23,204 bases of DNA, taken from a virus. The notes beneath the pieces were generated by a model. The model was not told the DNA's origin. It ran no database searches and saw only the letters and a program-made list of their open reading frames with translations. The stretch spans positions 1 to 23,204 of IMG/VR virus record IMGVR_UViG_3300045994_000005. One strand, written 5' to 3'. Numbering within the stretch: the stretch's first letter is position 1; each line of letters begins with the position of its first letter. Shown in pieces: positions 21,407 through 23,204 of the stretch. The position numbers and the translations under genes are program-made.

Positions 21407-21864
21407 TATACCTACGCTACCTACTCTACTTCATCCCTAGTCTACTAGTCACACTTCTATGTTGGCTAACTAATCCCCTAGTATGTTTATTCCCTTCTCG
21501 TCAACCCAATGGGCGCGACAAGTTATGGGGCATATTCGAGCTATGGAGTACCTACGACAATTATTGTGACGAGGGCTACTATTCTAATTATTTTGGCGCA
21601 CCTACACCACAAGGCCACTACGACTACGACCATTCAGCCTGGCTAAGATACACCTACCGCTTAAAGTGGCTCTCACGTAACACAGGCTACGGTTGGTCAT
21701 ATCTACTATTCTCTATTCCAAAGGGTACAGGCTTTCAGTGGAAGGGCTTATCTAAAACATATTTTGGCTACTACAACGATTTTAATATCGGTTGGCGTGA
21801 CCATGCAACTATGCCAAAACTAGACCTAGCCACAAGAATAATCGGAATAAGGAAGTCAACATGA
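21403..21864 (+). CDS. membrane-anchored conserved phage protein at the lysis cassette
   Basis: A 153-residue protein starting in an ATGA overlap. MIYLRYLLYFIPSLLVTLLC (residues 1-20) continues to about residue 30 as one membrane segment. The remainder is rich in aromatic residues and Tyr/Asp (WGIFELWSTYDNYCDEGYYS, about 42-61; YDYDHSAWLRYTYRLKWLSR, about 73-92; SIPKGTGFQWKGLSKTYFGY, about 104-123; FNIGWRDH, about 127-134) and faces one side of the membrane. Proteins of this layout are common next to holin/lysozyme genes in many phages and are annotated without function. A role in lysis timing, envelope modification or superinfection control is possible, but no residue points to an activity. 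The stop overlaps the next start. Confidence 0.65.
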   Translation: MIYLRYLLYFIPSLLVTLLCWLTNPLVCLFPSRQPNGRDKLWGIFELWSTYDNYCDEGYYSNYFGAPTPQGHYDYDHSAWLRYTYRLKWLSRNTGYGWSYLLFSIPKGTGFQWKGLSKTYFGYYNDFNIGWRDHATMPKLDLATRIIGIRKST

Positions 21865-22109
21865 CGGATATTAGAAATGCCCATGCTCGTATTGATAGAT
21901 TAGAGCAGACAGTTATCGAGCATACAGAAAAGCTAGAGAGTTTTGGCGAATCATTACATGAGAACACACGCTTAACTAAACAGATTGCTGATAACACAGA
22001 CGAGATAGTCAGCCTATTTAAAGGCTCAAAGGTACTTTATAAAGTGATTACTGGCGTGGCTGCTTTGGTGGCTATTTTTTACTCAATATTTACATGGATA
22101 CACAAATGA
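21861..22109 (+). CDS. XhlA-like coiled-coil membrane protein
   Basis: An 82-residue protein with AAGGAAG (21850-21856) before ATG 21861. Residues 5-50 are a heptad coiled coil (ARIDRLEQTVIEHTEKLESF, then NTRLTKQIADNTDEIVSLF) and residues about 58-79 one transmembrane helix (LYKVITGVAALVAIFYSIFT). This is the layout of the haemolysin XhlA/phage lysis accessory family, in which the coiled coil lies in the cytoplasm and the C-terminal helix inserts in the inner membrane; it usually acts with a holin. Here the holin gene overlaps it directly. It could serve as a holin partner or antiholin. Confidence 0.75.
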   Translation: MTDIRNAHARIDRLEQTVIEHTEKLESFGESLHENTRLTKQIADNTDEIVSLFKGSKVLYKVITGVAALVAIFYSIFTWIHK

Positions 22110-22339
22110 CTATTGGCAAAATATTACAGGACAGCTTTACGACTGCCACAGGTACAGACTTTGATTTAGGGCGTATCTTGTGGGCTATCTCAGTATTAGC
22201 AGGGATTGCTTATGCTGGCTTTGATTTACTTTACCTCAAGAGCAAGTTTGATATTACGACTTATGGTATTGGTATCGGTACGTTATTGGCGGCTGGTGCA
22301 GGTAGTTTATACATCAAGAGAGATACTGAAAGCAAATGA
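22106..22339 (+). CDS. putative holin (two membrane segments)
   Basis: A 77-residue protein. ATG 22106 is chosen because it overlaps the previous TGA as ATGA, like its neighbours; an in-frame ATG 22094 would add four residues. Residues about 20-43 (LGRILWAISVLAGIAYAGFD, then LLYL) and about 51-70 (TTYGIGIGTLLAAGAGSLYI) are membrane helices separated by a short charged loop (KSKFD), and the end is charged (KRDTESK). Size, two helices, charged C-terminus and position right before the lysozyme fit a class II holin that opens the inner membrane for the endolysin. Sequence families of holins are very diverse, so the call rests on layout. Confidence 0.75.
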   Translation: MTIGKILQDSFTTATGTDFDLGRILWAISVLAGIAYAGFDLLYLKSKFDITTYGIGIGTLLAAGAGSLYIKRDTESK

Positions 22340-22782
22340 TAGCCTCACAGAAGTGTATAGACTTAATCCGTCACTATGAAGGATTTAGCGCAACGCCATA
22401 CAGATGCCCTGCTGGTGTGCCTACGATTGGCTACGGCTCAACCCGTGACACTGATGGTAAACCTATCACTATGTCACATCCACCTATCACAGAGATGCAA
22501 GCTACTAGCTTAATGCTATCTACGCTTAAAACGTATGAGGACTGTGTGAATCGCTATGTACAAGTACCGCTTACCCAAAACAGATTCGATGCGCTTGTTG
22601 ACTTTGCTTACAACGCAGGGGCGCAGAATTTACGCACTAGCACATTATTAAAGCTACTCAATGCTAAAGATTACATTGGCGCAGCAGAACAGTTTACCCG
22701 TTGGATTTATGCCGATGGTGAGATATTAGGCGGACTAGTAAAAAGAAGATTGTCTGAGAAATTATTGTTCTTAACAACATAA
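22336..22782 (+). CDS. endolysin, GH24 lysozyme
   Basis: A 148-residue muramidase starting in an ATGA overlap. HYEGFSATPYRCPAGVPTIG (residues 13-32) carries the T4/P22-type catalytic motif: Glu15, then eight residues, Cys24, then five residues, Thr30. The Asp of T4 lysozyme is Cys here, a known variant in the lambdoid/P21 group. NRFDALVDFAYNAGAQNLRT (about 92-111) and the TRWIYADGEILGGLVKRR segment (about 120-137) complete the fold. No signal peptide or signal-anchor helix is present, so it should be released to the periplasm by the holin and cut the peptidoglycan glycan strands. The length is usual for family 24 phage lysozymes. No Rz/Rz1 spanin pair follows or overlaps it. Confidence 0.93.
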   Translation: MIASQKCIDLIRHYEGFSATPYRCPAGVPTIGYGSTRDTDGKPITMSHPPITEMQATSLMLSTLKTYEDCVNRYVQVPLTQNRFDALVDFAYNAGAQNLRTSTLLKLLNAKDYIGAAEQFTRWIYADGEILGGLVKRRLSEKLLFLTT

Positions 22783-22789
22783 GGTATCT

Positions 22790-23204
22790 ATGATTATTGA
22801 CGACACTCTAAGAAGTTTCGCTACAGTAAGACAGATTGAATTAATTGATGCACTAAATAAATATGGGTCACAAAGAAAAGCAGCCAAAGCATTAGGAATA
22901 TGCGCCGGCACTTTACAGAACTCATTAGACAAGTTAAAGCGTAAAGCAGTATTACAAGGCTATTCACCAAAGCATGACATGACTAGAACAGTGCCTAGTC
23001 CGTTTGTAGTTAAGGGGATCTCAACTTACTACAATGCCGAAGGTAAAGCCAGTGGTCAGTGGGTTAAGTCACAAGTAGATGCAGACCAGCGTGAAGCATT
23101 GATACGTGAATGTATCGAAGCCATGATGGCGGATTTACCAAGACTTGAAGCGATAAACAAGCCATTAGCCACACATGATCAGTTATGTAATTTATTTACT
23201 ATTA
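22790..23204 (+). CDS. HTH-metallophosphoesterase-type phage protein, N-terminal part (3' truncated)
   Basis: The frame is open from ATG 22790 (AAGG at 22781-22784) to the window end, 138 residues visible. Residues about 24-53 (KYGSQRKAAKALGICAGTLQ, then NSLDKLKRKA) are a helix-turn-helix of the resolvase/Fis-like sort. Next is LQGYSPKHDMTRTVPSPFVV, then KGISTYYNAEGKASGQWVKS and DQREALIREC. Phage proteins with this HTH, then GYSP-H-D-M-T and KG-S-T-Y, usually carry a calcineurin-like metallophosphoesterase domain after it; here that part is beyond the window. It could act on nucleic acid ends or as a regulator of early genes. It begins a new module after lysis, so the early region probably resumes here. 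Confidence 0.72.
   Translation, partial: MIIDDTLRSFATVRQIELIDALNKYGSQRKAAKALGICAGTLQNSLDKLKRKAVLQGYSPKHDMTRTVPSPFVVKGISTYYNAEGKASGQWVKSQVDADQREALIRECIEAMMADLPRLEAINKPLATHDQLCNLFTI

Noticed and set aside
1-23204. CRISPR array, tRNA genes, insertion sequences, integrase/attachment site
   Set aside because: No regularly spaced repeats, no cloverleaf-like sequence, no transposase or integrase frame was found on reading either strand.

Overview
The window is an AT-rich stretch (roughly 40% GC by eye) of a tailed-phage genome or prophage. It has the gene order of a short-tailed P22/BPP-1-like podovirus. The evidence is a PBSX/T7-type large terminase, a P22-type portal, a scaffold, an SU10-like (DUF5309-type) capsid protein, a head-tail adaptor, a gp10-like hub and a row of low-complexity ejection proteins, with no long-tail genes. 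The lysis genes (XhlA-like protein, holin, GH24 lysozyme) fit a Gram-negative host. The host itself cannot be read from the sequence; an AT-rich beta- or gammaproteobacterium is only a guess. No integrase, tRNA, CRISPR or reverse transcriptase is visible.

Layout. 1-704: tail of an early module, with the C-terminus of a VRR-NUC-like nuclease, a small Cys protein and a putative antitermination-Q-like regulator. 705-994: a control region with a near-consensus promoter, palindromes, an intrinsic terminator about 25 nt past the expected start site, and further RNA structure. This looks like the lambda pR'/tR' arrangement and may be the switch for all late genes. 995-5075: a small conserved gene, putative small terminase, large terminase and portal.

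5095-9975: a block of host-interaction genes inserted between portal and scaffold and punctuated by terminators. It holds an SGNH-esterase spike, a conserved small protein, a possible overlapping ORF, a fibre fragment, and two proteins that carry Sec signal peptides (a beta-helix spike and a virion-like beta protein). 10125-12385: scaffold, major capsid protein (followed by a strong UUCG terminator) and a small head protein. 12385-15674: head-completion, adaptor and hub proteins, a small tail protein and a GNAT-like protein. 15698-20540: four ejection/internal proteins. 20645-22782: tail fibre and a lysis cassette whose genes are chained by ATGA overlaps. 22790-end: start of an HTH-metallophosphoesterase-type protein, probably the next early module.

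Most genes lie on the plus strand in one late operon with many 1-4 nt overlaps. Features that a routine annotation would miss are the promoter-terminator late switch, recurring GTGA-loop hairpins ahead of start codons, alternative hairpins at the small-terminase ribosome site, a terminator-like hairpin inside the 5' end of an ejection gene, and a 25-residue membrane-peptide ORF on the minus strand.
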